A DNA stretch of 64,000 bases from Hymenobacter amundsenii (GTDB lineage: Bacteria; Bacteroidota; Bacteroidia; Cytophagales; Hymenobacteraceae): NCBI RefSeq assembly GCF_002204745.1, contig NZ_NIRR01000001.1:390737-454736 (forward strand), read 5' to 3'. The notes under the pieces were generated by a model that saw only the letters and a program-made list of their open reading frames with translations, ran no database searches and had not been told where the DNA came from. The translations under genes were made by a program, and so were the position numbers. Of this stretch, positions 45,719 through 54,653 are shown piece by piece. How positions within the stretch are numbered: position 1 is the stretch's first letter; each line of letters begins with the position of its first letter.

Positions 45719-45864
45719 ATGGTCTTTGCGGGCTGGCCAGCCGGGTTTGCGCGGGTACGGGTATTGTACACTGCAGCAAATAATGTACTTTGGCCGAACT
45801 ATATACGGGCTACCGTATTGCTTTTGTCGAACCACTTGCTCCCGGCCCAGCTGGCTGCCCGCTC

Positions 45865-46298
45865 ATGGCTTTGTTTGAAAATCGTTACCGCACCCACGAT
45901 TTGGGCCTGCTACTGCTTCGTGTAGGCATTGGTTTCATGTTCACCATTCACGGCTACCCCAAGCTCACGGGCGGCCCGGCGGCCTGGGCCGAAATCGGGG
46001 GTGTTATGAAGCTGGTGGGGCTGAACTTCGCCCCGGCTTTCTGGGGCTTTCTGGCTGCCTTCGCGGAGGCCATTGGCGGGCAATTACTGGCCGTGGGCCT
46101 GTTTTTCCGCTGGACCTGTGCGCTGCTGTTAGGCACCATGGTGATGGCGACCATTATGCACCTGAGTAAGGGTGACGGCTTCAATGAATACTCCCACGCC
46201 CTCGAATCGAGCTTCCTGTTCCTGGGCCTTGCCTTCGCCGCCCGGGCCGATTTAGCCTCGACCAGCTCCTGTTCCCGGCCGCTCGGAGGCTGTATTAG
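45865..46298 (+). pseudogene. DoxX family membrane protein, frameshifted at the 3' end
   Basis: Starts MALFENRYRTHDLGLLLLRV and has the DoxX pattern: GIGFMFTIHGYPKLTGG, AFAEAIGGQLLAVGLF, MATIMHLSKGDGF and ESSFLFLGLAF. As read, it ends with an unrelated tail at 46305. In the -1 frame the natural end is visible (PGRFSLDQLLFPAARRLY, stop at 46296-46298), so one base is missing near 46238-46248. Repaired length is 144 residues, with about four membrane segments. The family is linked to oxidative and thiol stress; role here unproven. Confidence 0.85.
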
Positions 46299-46326
46299 CG
46301 CATAGGCATTGGAGCAGTAGGAATTC

Positions 46327-46408
46327 GCTGTGGCCCGGACTTCAGTCCGTAGCTCAATAGCGACGAAGAGCAAGTGCATCGGCTACGGATTGAAGTGCGG
46401 GCCATAGC
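46327..46408. repeat. 27-bp inverted repeat
   Basis: GCTGTGGCCCGGACTTCAG... (46327-46353) pairs with the stretch ending at 46408 with three mismatches. Different in sequence from family A; sits between DoxX and the M14 peptidase. Confidence 0.8.
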
Positions 46409-46461
46409 CGGGCAGAAATGCGACGGGTTAGCCATCTTTGCCGACACGCTACTCCTGTCCT

Positions 46462-48195
46462 ATGCTCCTGCTGTCCCTGTTCTCCCTGCTGCTGACCGCG
46501 CCCGCTACCCCGGCTCCCGACTGGCGCACGCCCTTCGAGCGCGGCAACGGCAACACCACCGCCACCTACGATGAGTGTATTGCTTACTACCAGCGCCTTG
46601 ATGCGGCTTACCCCGAAATCCAGCTGAGCGAGGCGGGCACCACCGACAGCGGCCGGCCCCTGCACGTGGTAGTGCTATCGGGCGACGGCGACACGGACCC
46701 GGTTTCGTTGCGGGCCAAGGGGCGGCGCATCGTGTTTATTCAGAACGGCATCCATCCCGGCGAACCCGAGGGCATCGATGCCAGCCTGATGCTGACCCGC
46801 GACTACGTGCAGCAAAAGGCCCTGCACCGCCAGCTCGACGATGTGGTGCTGGTTATTATTCCGATTTATAACGTGGGCGGGGCCCTCAACCGCAACACCG
46901 GCACCCGCACCAACCAGAACGGACCCGAGAGCTACGGCTTCCGGGGCAACGCCCGCAACCTCGACCTCAACCGCGACTACATCAAGCAGGATTCGCGCAA
47001 CGCCCGCTCGTTTGCGGCCCTGTTTCAGCGCTGGCAACCCGATGTGTACGTGGATACCCACACCTCCAACGGGGCCGACTACCAGTACACGCTCACGCTC
47101 ATTGCCACCCAGAAAGACAAGCTCCACCCCGCCCTCAGCCAGTATATGCAGCAGGAGTTGCTGCCCGCGCTCTACGGCGGCATGGACCAAAAAAAGTGGT
47201 ACCTGACGCCTTACGTCGACTTCGCGGGCCGCACGCCCGATGCCCGCGGTCTGGTGGGCTTCCTGGAAACCCCGCGCTACTCGACTGGCTACACCACGCT
47301 GTTCAATACCATCGGGTTCGTGACTGAAACCCACATGCTGAAGGCCTACACGCCCCGGGTGCGGGCCACTTACGACTTCCTGAGCCTGCTCATCGGTACG
47401 GTGCAGCGGCAGCGAGTTGCCTTGGCTGCGGCGCGGGCCACGGCCACTTTGCAAACCCAGCAGCAACAGCAGTTTGCCCTGGGCTGGCGGCTCGATACCA
47501 CGGCCGCCGAACAGTTTACGTTCCGGGGCTACGCGGGCAAGACCAAAACCAGCGACGTTAGCGCTCAGCCCCGCCTTTACTACGACCGGCAGGCTCCCTA
47601 CACCAAACCGATTCCGTACTACAATACCTTCCGGCCCACTACCACGGTGCAACGGCCCCGCGCCTACGTAGTACCCCAGGCCTGGGGCGAAGTCGTGGAG
47701 CGCCTGCGCCTCTCGGGCGTACAGCTGCGTCCGTTGTCAATGGATACGGTTATCAACGGCGAAACCTACTACATCGAGGATTACAAAACCGGCTCCCGGC
47801 CCTACGAAGGCCACTACCTGCACACCGGGGTGCAGGTGCGTACGGTGCAGCAGCCCCGCTCCTTTCTGCGCGGCGACTATTACGTTTCGCTCGACCAGCC
47901 CGCCGCCCGCTACCTCATCGAAACCCTCGAACCCCAGGCCACCGACTCGTTTTTTGCCTGGGGCTTTTTCGACAGCATGCTCCAGCAGAAGGAGCACTTT
48001 TCCGATTACGTGTTCGAGGACCTGGCTGCCAACCTGCTCCGCCAGCAGCCCGCCCTCCGCGCCCAATTCGACCAAAAGAAGCAAGCCGACCCAGCCTTTG
48101 CGGCCAGCGGCCCCGCCCAGCTCGACTGGATTTACCAGCAGTCTGACCACTACGAGCCTAGCTACCTACGCTACCCGGTACTGCGGGTGCGATAG
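46462..48195 (+). CDS. Secreted M14 family zinc carboxypeptidase
   Basis: 577 residues; the ATG at 46462 gives a signal peptide (MLLLSLFSLLLTAPAT). Zinc ligands are in NGIHPGEPEGID and DTHTSNGADY, and the catalytic glutamate is probably that of GFVTETHMLKAY. The carboxypeptidase domain covers the first ~330 residues; the rest is a beta-rich extension common in Bacteroidota M14 proteins. A CATCTTTG promoter-like box lies near 46433-46440. Peptide degradation outside the cytosol is likely. Confidence 0.88.
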   Translation: MLLLSLFSLLLTAPATPAPDWRTPFERGNGNTTATYDECIAYYQRLDAAYPEIQLSEAGTTDSGRPLHVVVLSGDGDTDPVSLRAKGRRIVFIQNGIHPGEPEGIDASLMLTRDYVQQKALHRQLDDVVLVIIPIYNVGGALNRNTGTRTNQNGPESYGFRGNARNLDLNRDYIKQDSRNARSFAALFQRWQPDVYVDTHTSNGADYQYTLTLIATQKDKLHPALSQYMQQELLPALYGGMDQKKWYLTPYVDFAGRTPDARGLVGFLETPRYSTGYTTLFNTIGFVTETHMLKAYTPRVRATYDFLSLLIGTVQRQRVALAAARATATLQTQQQQQFALGWRLDTTAAEQFTFRGYAGKTKTSDVSAQPRLYYDRQAPYTKPIPYYNTFRPTTTVQRPRAYVVPQAWGEVVERLRLSGVQLRPLSMDTVINGETYYIEDYKTGSRPYEGHYLHTGVQVRTVQQPRSFLRGDYYVSLDQPAARYLIETLEPQATDSFFAWGFFDSMLQQKEHFSDYVFEDLAANLLRQQPALRAQFDQKKQADPAFAASGPAQLDWIYQQSDHYEPSYLRYPVLRVR

Positions 48196-48226
48196 GGTCG
48201 ATGAATAATTAACCCTGTAAATGTGC

Positions 48227-48317
48227 TGTCATCCTGAGCGGCGCGAAGGACCTTGAACTATCCTATAACGCCGGCCAACAAGGTGGTTCAAGGTCCTTCG
48301 CGCCGCTCAGGATGACA
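48227..48317. repeat. Perfect 32-bp inverted repeat, family A copy 5
   Basis: Arms 48227-48258 and 48286-48317 are perfect complements. Core TGTCATCCTGAGCGGCGCGA. Between convergent genes. Confidence 0.93.
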
Positions 48318-48339
48318 CCTTATTCACTGCAACTTCTAT

Positions 48340-49131
48340 TCACTCATTCGCACCCAACGAATTTGCATAATTCACCAGATACGCCAGGTCGCGGGCGTCG
48401 GTGTAATTGAGGTTGTTGGTTTTGGCGTACTGGGCCAGTTGGCGGGCGTGGGTGCGGAAGTAGCTGGACAAGTCCTTTTTAGGGTTGCGCAAGGGCAGCA
48501 CATTGCCGTTGGGCAGGCCCAGGTAGAAGTTGTCCTTGATATCGGTGTAATAGCCCATGGGGCGGCCGGGCGGCATACCGCCGTAGCCGCCCATACCGTA
48601 ACCGTAGCCACTATTGGTGATGGGCCGTTCTACGAGACCCTCCCGGCGCAGCAGAATGATGGGGCCACCGCTGAGCTGCTCGAAGAAGCCGGGGGCCCGG
48701 AAGTCGCTGTAGTCATTGTCGCGGTTCCAGCGGTAGGTGCGGAACACGCGCATCAGGGTCGTATCGGGCCGCTCGCGGCGGCGGGGGGCGGGCGCAGTGC
48801 CGAAGTACGGGTTGCCCGAGTAGTAGCCCTGGCGCATCGAGTAGAAGTCGTCGTAATAATACTGCTCGCGGCGGCGGTCGTACCGCTCGCCCCGCACGGC
48901 GAAACTCTGCACGTTCACGGCCGGCAGGGTGCGCACGGTGTTGTCGGGCAGGCTCATCGTCAGCATGTCTTCGCCCCGGTGCAAGGCCAGCGGTCCGCTG
49001 ATGGTATCGCCCGAGCTCAGCAGCACGCTGGCCTGATTGAACTGCTGGGTGAACCCCTGGCCGGTGCGCTGGGCCTGGGCGGATAGCGGCAGCCATAACA
49101 GCAGCAGCGCAAAGTAGAGCAGCTTTTTCAT
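48340..49131 (-). CDS. Secreted hypothetical protein, Tyr/Arg/Gly-rich
   Basis: 263 residues. The start at 49131 gives a signal peptide (MKKLLYFALLLLWLPLSAQA). Residues ~40-90 look like a small beta domain (VLLSSGDTISGPLALHRGED). A tyrosine- and arginine-rich stretch follows (YDRRREQYYYDDFY) and then a glycine/tyrosine/methionine stretch (NSGYGYGMGGYGGMPPG). The C-terminal ~45 residues are helical (LSSYFRTHARQLAQYAKTN). No family recognised; some features recall proteins with an outer-membrane or surface role. Confidence 0.65.
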   Translation of the reverse strand: MKKLLYFALLLLWLPLSAQAQRTGQGFTQQFNQASVLLSSGDTISGPLALHRGEDMLTMSLPDNTVRTLPAVNVQSFAVRGERYDRRREQYYYDDFYSMRQGYYSGNPYFGTAPAPRRRERPDTTLMRVFRTYRWNRDNDYSDFRAPGFFEQLSGGPIILLRREGLVERPITNSGYGYGMGGYGGMPPGRPMGYYTDIKDNFYLGLPNGNVLPLRNPKKDLSSYFRTHARQLAQYAKTNNLNYTDARDLAYLVNYANSLGANE

Positions 49132-49201
49132 GGGAGGGAAGTTATACTTGTGCAACGGCGTTTAAGCCCGCCGTGTTCTGCCGGCGCGGCCCTAACGCCA
49201 A

Positions 49202-49233
49202 CCGGCCCAACCAGCCGAAGCTGATTGGGCCGG
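49202..49233. terminator. GC-rich hairpin downstream of ribBA
   Basis: CCGGCCCAA (49202-49210) and TTGGGCCGG (49225-49233) form a perfect 9-bp stem. Confidence 0.6.
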
Positions 49234-49270
49234 AAACCGGGGGCTCCTGTTCGGAGCGCTTACGGCAAGG

Positions 49271-50515
49271 TTACTTCACGGCTGCCGCATCCTGCGGAGC
49301 AACGGCCGCCTCTTTTTCGTGCAGAATCGTGTGGCCCAGCTTGTCGCGCTTGGTGGTCAGGTACCGCTCGTTGTGCTCATTAGGCTCCACCTCAATGGCC
49401 ACCGATTCCACCACTTCCAGGCCGTAGCCCATCAGGCCGGTGCGCTTGCGGGGGTTGTTGGAAAGCAACCGCATCTTACTGATGCCCAGGTCGCGCAGAA
49501 TCTGGGCGCCCACGCCGTAGTCGCGCTCGTCCATGCCGAAGCCTAGCTCCAGGTTGGCTTCCACGGTGTCGCGGCCCTGCTCCTGCAGCTTGTAGGCTTT
49601 CAGCTTGTTGAGCAGCCCGATACCCCGGCCTTCCTGGTTCATGTATACAACTACGCCCCGGCCCTCGCGCTCAATCTGCTGCATGGCGTGGTGCAACTGG
49701 GGGCCGCAGTCGCAGCGGCAGGAGCCGAAAATGTCGCCCGTGACGCAGGAACTGTGCACCCGCACCAGCACCGGCTCGGGACCCGAGATATCGCCCTTCA
49801 CCAAGGCCAGATGGTGGGCCTGGTTGCTGCGCTGGGTGTAGGCAATCAGGTCGAAGTCGCCGTAGGCGGTAGGCAGCTTCACCGAAATCTCGCGGGCAAT
49901 CAGGCTTTCCTTTTCGAGGCGGTATTTGATGAGGTCCTGAACCGAAATCAGCTTCAGGTTCCACTTGTTGGCAATTTCGCGCAGTTCGGGCAGGCGGGCC
50001 ATTTCGCCGTCTTCCTTCAAAATCTCTACCAGCACGCCGGCTGGCTCGAAGCCTGCCAGCCGCGAAAGGTCGATGGCGGCTTCGGTGTGGCCGGCACGGC
50101 GCAGCACGCCGTCTTTGCGGGCTTTGAGCGGGAAAATATGGCCCGGCTTGCCCAGCTCCTCGGGCTTGGTGTCGGGGTCGATGAGGGCCAGAATGGTTTT
50201 GGAACGGTCGGAAGCCGAAATACCGGTGGTTACACCGTTCTTGAGCAGGTCGATGCTCACGGTGAAGGGGGTGGCGTGCAGGGCCGTATTGCGGCCCACC
50301 ATCAACTCCAAGCCCAGTTCCTCGCACCGCTGCTCAATCAATGGGGCGCAAACCAGCCCCCGGCCGTGGGTGGCCATAAAGTTGATGACTTCTGGCGTAG
50401 CGCAACGGGCGGCGCAGATAAAGTCGCCCTCATTTTCACGGTCTTCGTCGTCGACTACGACTACCACTTTACCGGCGCGGATATCGGCAATGGCCTCTTC
50501 AATGGAATCAAGCAT
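49271..50515 (-). CDS. ribBA: Bifunctional 3,4-dihydroxy-2-butanone-4-phosphate synthase / GTP cyclohydrolase II
   Basis: Makes both starting precursors of riboflavin. 414 residues. The RibB half (1-~205) has the acidic [11 protein letters not shown] and ATHGRGLVC, then [13 protein letters not shown]. The RibA half has the zinc cysteines in [17 protein letters not shown] and the nucleotide motif [10 protein letters not shown]. Flavin supply connects functionally to ApbE-type flavinylation elsewhere in the window, but they are not linked in an operon. No RFN riboswitch is apparent in the 279 bp upstream, which hold a palindrome. Confidence 0.96.
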   Translation of the reverse strand: MLDSIEEAIADIRAGKVVVVVDDEDRENEGDFICAARCATPEVINFMATHGRGLVCAPLIEQRCEELGLELMVGRNTALHATPFTVSIDLLKNGVTTGISASDRSKTILALIDPDTKPEELGKPGHIFPLKARKDGVLRRAGHTEAAIDLSRLAGFEPAGVLVEILKEDGEMARLPELREIANKWNLKLISVQDLIKYRLEKESLIAREISVKLPTAYGDFDLIAYTQRSNQAHHLALVKGDISGPEPVLVRVHSSCVTGDIFGSCRCDCGPQLHHAMQQIEREGRGVVVYMNQEGRGIGLLNKLKAYKLQEQGRDTVEANLELGFGMDERDYGVGAQILRDLGISKMRLLSNNPRKRTGLMGYGLEVVESVAIEVEPNEHNERYLTTKRDKLGHTILHEKEAAVAPQDAAAVK

Positions 50516-50648
50516 GGATCACGGATTAGCGCGGATTTTAACGGATTTCACGGATTTTTTAGCGCCCTGCGGGCTACCGTGCGTGCTGCTACAACTAGTA
50601 GCGGCGGCGCGAAGTTACGAACTCGCTCCGCAGCTTGGGGTGATGTTG

Positions 50649-50770
50649 TGAAATGCAGCACGTCGTTCAGTGCGCCGCGAAGAACCGACGGGGCTAAAGC
50701 ATTTCTGCCGTTGGAGTTAACATTGCCCGCCCGATTCTTCGCGGCGCGCTGAGCGACGTGCTGCATTTCA
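50649..50770. repeat. Long inverted repeat, family A copy 6
   Basis: Arms 50649-50684 and 50735-50770 pair over 36 bp with two wobble-compatible mismatches. Contains GCTCAGCGCGCCGCGAAGAA, a divergent family core. Between ribBA and the glycosyltransferase upstream. Confidence 0.9.
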
Positions 50771-50794
50771 CTTCTCAGCTCTCCCTCTAATTTC

Positions 50795-52006
50795 TCACTT
50801 TTTTCCCTGAAACCGGGCGGTGGGCTCCCAGACGGCAGAGGCGCGGCCACCGCCGCGCAGAAAACGCCAGAAACCAAGTAGCAGGGCCGCGTTCATGGAG
50901 TAAAAGTGCGAGATGAAGCGGAGCAGGCGCCAATGCACGCCCAAGTGGTGCAACAGCGCATCGAGTAGCGGCAGCAGCAGGGCTCCGAGCTGTCCGGCCA
51001 GTAGCAACTGATAGAACCAGCCGCCGCCCCGGGCCACCAGCAGGGCGCTACTCAGCAGCATGAGCACCAGCAGCAGCGGCGTAAGCCAGCGCAGCACTTT
51101 GTGCGACCAGTAGGCAAAGCTCGCGCCCCGCCAGGGTGGCCAGAGCAGCTGCCGGAATGCCACCAGGTTCTGGAAGTTGCCGGTCGAGATGCGGGCCTTA
51201 CGCCGGAACTCCTCCGGCAACTTATCCGAAACGTCTTCGTGGCAGACCGCCTCCAGCTCGTTGATGGCCTGGTAGCCATCCTGGAGCACCGCCAACGAGA
51301 TGAAAAAGTCGTCGACGATAAAGGAGCGCGGGGCTGGGTGGTAGCAGGCGCGGCGCACCGCGAAGCAGCCCCCGAAGGCCCCAATCATGCTCCCCCACAC
51401 CAGTCCTTCCTGATACTTGATGCGGTTTTCGCGTTCCAGATAAGCTTTTTCCTGCCCCGAAATACCCTCGCGACGGTGGTCGGGGTTGAGGATATGCCCG
51501 CCAACCTGCCCGATGGCCGGGTTGCGGAAGTGCTTGACGAGCTGGTAAAGCGTGTCGGGCGTGAAGAACACGTTGGCGTCGGTAAGTACCAGCACCGGCG
51601 CGGTGGCCTCCCGCGACAGGGCTTCTATGATGCCCGGCTTGCCGGTGCGCTGCCCGAACGGCCGAAACCGCAGGCCCGGATGCTCGGCCGCAAGGCGGGT
51701 AATGAGGGCGTTGGTGCGGTCGGAGGAATTGTCGGAGCCGATATAGAAAGTGAGCTTGTCGAGCGGATACGTGGTGGCGAAAGTGGAGCGAATCTTCTCC
51801 TTGATAACCTGCTCCTCATTATACACCGCAAGCAGAATGTCCACGGCCGGGAGCTCGGGGCTGGCGGGGGCGTACACGTTGGCATTCTGGCGGCGGCCCC
51901 GGGCCAGGCGGGCCAGCAGCAGCGGAAACAGCACGTAGGTATGGGCCACCAGCAGCAGGCTGCCCCAAAGCACGGCAGCCGCTAGCACGTCAATCAGCGG
52001 CAACAC
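50795..52006 (-). CDS. Membrane glycosyltransferase, family 2
   Basis: 403 residues from a GTG at 52006, which overlaps the 3' end of the upstream glycosyltransferase gene by 17 bp; an ATG at 52060 is an alternative. An N-terminal membrane segment precedes the GT-A domain (VDILLAVYNEEQVIKEKI; IGSDNSSDRT; LVLTDANVFF; GSMIGAFGGCFAVRR; VDDFFISLAVLQDG). A RRKARIST segment stands where processive enzymes have QxxRW. Three or four C-terminal membrane segments follow. Probably builds a surface or exopolysaccharide chain together with the GT1 enzyme. Confidence 0.85.
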   Translation of the reverse strand: MLPLIDVLAAAVLWGSLLLVAHTYVLFPLLLARLARGRRQNANVYAPASPELPAVDILLAVYNEEQVIKEKIRSTFATTYPLDKLTFYIGSDNSSDRTNALITRLAAEHPGLRFRPFGQRTGKPGIIEALSREATAPVLVLTDANVFFTPDTLYQLVKHFRNPAIGQVGGHILNPDHRREGISGQEKAYLERENRIKYQEGLVWGSMIGAFGGCFAVRRACYHPAPRSFIVDDFFISLAVLQDGYQAINELEAVCHEDVSDKLPEEFRRKARISTGNFQNLVAFRQLLWPPWRGASFAYWSHKVLRWLTPLLLVLMLLSSALLVARGGGWFYQLLLAGQLGALLLPLLDALLHHLGVHWRLLRFISHFYSMNAALLLGFWRFLRGGGRASAVWEPTARFQGKK

Positions 52007-53213
52007 GAGCAGGTAGCAGAATGGTGTATAAATCGAGGAAGCTCTCCACCACCCGGGCATTGTCGTAGCGGCGGGCGACGGTGCGGGCGGCTTCCTCACC
52101 AATGGCCGCCGCGCCCAGCTCGCCGTGGTAGTAGCGGCCCAACTGCGCCAGCCATTCGGCCGCCGAATCGGCCAGCACGATATCAAAACCAGACTTTACG
52201 TGAATGCCCTCGGCCCCGAGCGACGTGCTCAGAATGCAGCGCCCCAGGGCCATGCCCTCCACAATTTTAATGCGCATCCCGCCCCCGCTTAGCAGCGGTA
52301 CCAGCATCAGCCCGTGCTGCTGCATAAACGCCGCCGCCGACTCTACGAAGCCGTGCACCGTAACGCCGGGCACCTGCAAACTGGCAAACCGCGTGGGCAG
52401 GTTTTTGCCGGCCAGATGCAGCTCCAGCGCCGGAAACTGCCGCCGGGCTTCGGGCCATACTTCGCGCAGAAACCAGTCGAGCCCCTCCTGGTTGGGCAGC
52501 CAGTCGAAAGAGCCAATCATGCACAGCGTGCGCGGGCGGGGCCGCAGGGCAGGGTCGCGCCGGAAGCGGGTCAGATCGACGCCAGCGGGCACGAACACCA
52601 CCGGCTCGGGGCAGCCCAGCTGGCGCAGGCGCTGCTGGTCGGCCTCAGTAATGGCCGCCACGGCGTCGAAGCGGGGCAACACCTGCTGCTCGAATTCCTG
52701 CAGCCGCCGGGCCAGCGTTTGCAGGTACCACCGCTTAAGCGGGTTGCGCGTGTTTTTAGCTAACTGCTGCCAAATCGTATGCTCCAGGTTATGCGCCCGC
52801 AGTACGACCGGCAGCGTGGGGGCCAGCCGCTTGAGCACCGCCACGTACCAGGCCACGAATGTGCCCTCCACCTGCACCACATCGAAGTGCTCCTGCTCCA
52901 GCAGTTCCACCAGCCGCGCCTCCACGGCCGGACTCACGAACCGCTCCACGTTATAAGGCAACATGCTGGACAACAAGTTTTTCAGGGCCTTCACCGGCGA
53001 CAGGCGCGTGTCTACGGCCACGGTTACCAGGCGCATGTTGGGGCCAAGGTGGTCGAGGACGGTGGCGGGCTGCTCGTGCTTGGGCGTATTGAGAGCCAGC
53101 ACCGTTACGCGGTGTCCGGCGCGGGCTAGCCCAGCAGCCACGTCGTACATGGCAATGGCCCCGCCATCGGTGGGCGGATACGGAACGCGCGGACAGATTT
53201 GGAGGATATGCAC
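51990..53213 (-). CDS. Glycosyltransferase, family 1 (GT-B)
   Basis: 407 residues starting at the GTG at 53213 (VHILQICPRVPYPPTDGG). The exact promoter box at 53240-53247 rules out the longer frame, which extends through a palindrome to 53396. The N-terminal domain has the glycine-rich PYPPTDGGAI loop; the C-terminal domain has LCMIGSFDWLPNQEGLDWF, FVESAAAFMQQHGLMLVPL, and the EX7E-like KIVEGMALGRCILST. It overlaps the family 2 glycosyltransferase, so the two form one unit for glycan synthesis. Confidence 0.9.
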   Translation of the reverse strand: MHILQICPRVPYPPTDGGAIAMYDVAAGLARAGHRVTVLALNTPKHEQPATVLDHLGPNMRLVTVAVDTRLSPVKALKNLLSSMLPYNVERFVSPAVEARLVELLEQEHFDVVQVEGTFVAWYVAVLKRLAPTLPVVLRAHNLEHTIWQQLAKNTRNPLKRWYLQTLARRLQEFEQQVLPRFDAVAAITEADQQRLRQLGCPEPVVFVPAGVDLTRFRRDPALRPRPRTLCMIGSFDWLPNQEGLDWFLREVWPEARRQFPALELHLAGKNLPTRFASLQVPGVTVHGFVESAAAFMQQHGLMLVPLLSGGGMRIKIVEGMALGRCILSTSLGAEGIHVKSGFDIVLADSAAEWLAQLGRYYHGELGAAAIGEEAARTVARRYDNARVVESFLDLYTILLPARVAAD

Positions 53214-53239
53214 GAAGGACAACGGGCAGCAGGAGTGCG

Positions 53240-53247
53240 CAAAGCTA
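53240..53247 (-). promoter_or_regulatory. Promoter -7 box of the glycosyltransferase pair
   Basis: TAGCTTTG on the minus strand, exact TAnnTTTG match 26 bp upstream of the GTG start at 53213. Confidence 0.65.
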
Positions 53248-53273
53248 CGAAAGAAGCGGCCGTGCCCTAGTTG

Positions 53274-53399
53274 GCAGTTGGTAGGAGGACTGTCATTCAG
53301 AGCGCAGCGAAAAATCTCGCATGCTGACGTTGTAATGACTTCCAACGGCCCGCGCGAGATTCTTCGCTGCGCTCTGAATGACGGTCTTACTACCAACTG
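53274..53399. repeat. Long inverted repeat, family A copy 7
   Basis: Inner arms 53291-53320 and 53354-53382 carry TGTCATTCAGAGCGCAGCGA with one mismatch; an outer CAGTTGGTA / TACCAACTG pairing extends it to 53274-53399. Between the K+ channel gene and the glycosyltransferase promoter. Confidence 0.85.
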
Positions 53400-53405
53400 A
53401 AACCA

Positions 53406-54488
53406 CTACCCCCGAAACAGGTCGAGCAGTTTTACAATCTGGTCTTCAGTGCCCAAAAACAGAAATACGTCGCCGCGACCGGGAATAATGTCGGCGGAGG
53501 GGCTGATGGTAAACTCGCCCGACTGGTGGCGCAGGCCAATAACGGTGGTGCCGGTGCGGGAGCGCACGTCCAGCTCGCGGATACTGCGGCCCTGCAACTC
53601 AGCGCGTAGCTCTTCGGTGCGCATTTCCTCCAGGCGCAGCCGGTGCGGCCCCAGCCCCGAAATCATGTCGAGAAACCGGATGACTTCGGGGCGCATGATG
53701 AGGTTGGCCATGTGGGATCCCCCGATTTCGTCGGGCATCACGACCGAATCGGCCCCGGCCCGGATGAGCTTGGTTTCGGAGCTTTTGAGGCTAGCCCGGG
53801 CCACGATGGTGATGTTGGGAGCCAGCTCGCGGGCCGTGAGGGCCACGAACACGTTGTCGGCATCCTTGGGCAGGGCCGTAATCAGGGCCCGGGCCCGCTC
53901 GACGCCGGCCGCCCGCAGCGTGTCGTCGAGGGTGGCGTCGCCGCGCACCACCGAGATGTTCTCGTTCTGGGCCGCCTCGTCGGCCACGTCTTCCTGGAGC
54001 ACGGCTTCATCCAGCTCCACCACTACCACCTGGGCCCCACTGGCGCGTAGCTCCAGGTAGGCTTTGCGGCCGTTGCGGCCGAAGCCGCACACAATCACGT
54101 GGTCGGAGTAGCCCCGGATTTCCTGGTCGTTTCTAAGCATGGCGAACATGGTGCGCAGGCCTCCGTCGAAGATGTAGGTGGTGAGCACCGACAACAGGTA
54201 AGCCAGGATCAGCAGATTGAAAAAGATGTAAACCGACACGAACAGCCGCCCTTCCGGCGACAACGGGTGCAGTTCCCCGTAACCCACCGTCGAAACGGTA
54301 ATCATGGTCATGTAAAAGGCATCGAGAAACGAGAATTTCTCAATCCACATAAACCCGCCAATGCCCACGGCCAGCCCCGTTACGGTAAGCACCAGCGCCC
54401 CCACAAAGCGGCTCAGGTTGAAGCGTCGCCAGATGTCGCGCAGATAGTGCGACACGCCGGGCCGGGGGGGCTTGATGATCGGGGGCAT
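53406..54488 (-). CDS. Two-TM potassium channel with RCK (TrkA-N/C) domain
   Basis: 360 residues. Two membrane helices flank the selectivity filter MITVSTVGYGEL. The RCK/TrkA-N Rossmann domain begins HVIVCGFGRNGRKAYLEL and contains VRGDATLDDTLRAAGVERA. A TrkA-C domain ends the protein (VIGLRHQSGEFTISP...IPGRGDVFLFLG). This is the MthK/Kch-type ligand-gated K+ channel layout. The upstream 160 bp contain degenerate AGCTGTT repeats. Confidence 0.93.
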   Translation of the reverse strand: MPPIIKPPRPGVSHYLRDIWRRFNLSRFVGALVLTVTGLAVGIGGFMWIEKFSFLDAFYMTMITVSTVGYGELHPLSPEGRLFVSVYIFFNLLILAYLLSVLTTYIFDGGLRTMFAMLRNDQEIRGYSDHVIVCGFGRNGRKAYLELRASGAQVVVVELDEAVLQEDVADEAAQNENISVVRGDATLDDTLRAAGVERARALITALPKDADNVFVALTARELAPNITIVARASLKSSETKLIRAGADSVVMPDEIGGSHMANLIMRPEVIRFLDMISGLGPHRLRLEEMRTEELRAELQGRSIRELDVRSRTGTTVIGLRHQSGEFTISPSADIIPGRGDVFLFLGTEDQIVKLLDLFRG

Positions 54489-54507
54489 AGGGTAAGCTGA
54501 CTTTTTG

Positions 54508-54540
54508 AGCTGTTAGCTGACAGCTACTAGCTGTTAGCCT
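54508..54540. repeat. Degenerate AGCTGTTAGC repeats
   Basis: AGCTGTTAGCTGACAGCTACTAGCTGTTAGC; related to the heptamer repeat at 28177-28203 but imperfect and partly palindromic. The rest of 54541-54653 shows nothing recognisable. Confidence 0.55.
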
Positions 54541-54653
54541 TGAGAGTGGGGACACAGAGCGCGCAAGCAACCGGTCCGCAAGAACGATATGTATGGGCGC
54601 AATGGCAAAGCATTGAATAATACTAGCCTCAAACGCTGAACGAGTGTAGCGCG

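Noticed and set aside
50516..50794. Possible FMN riboswitch upstream of ribBA
   Set aside because: The conserved multi-stem RFN sequence is not seen; the gap is accounted for by a family A palindrome.
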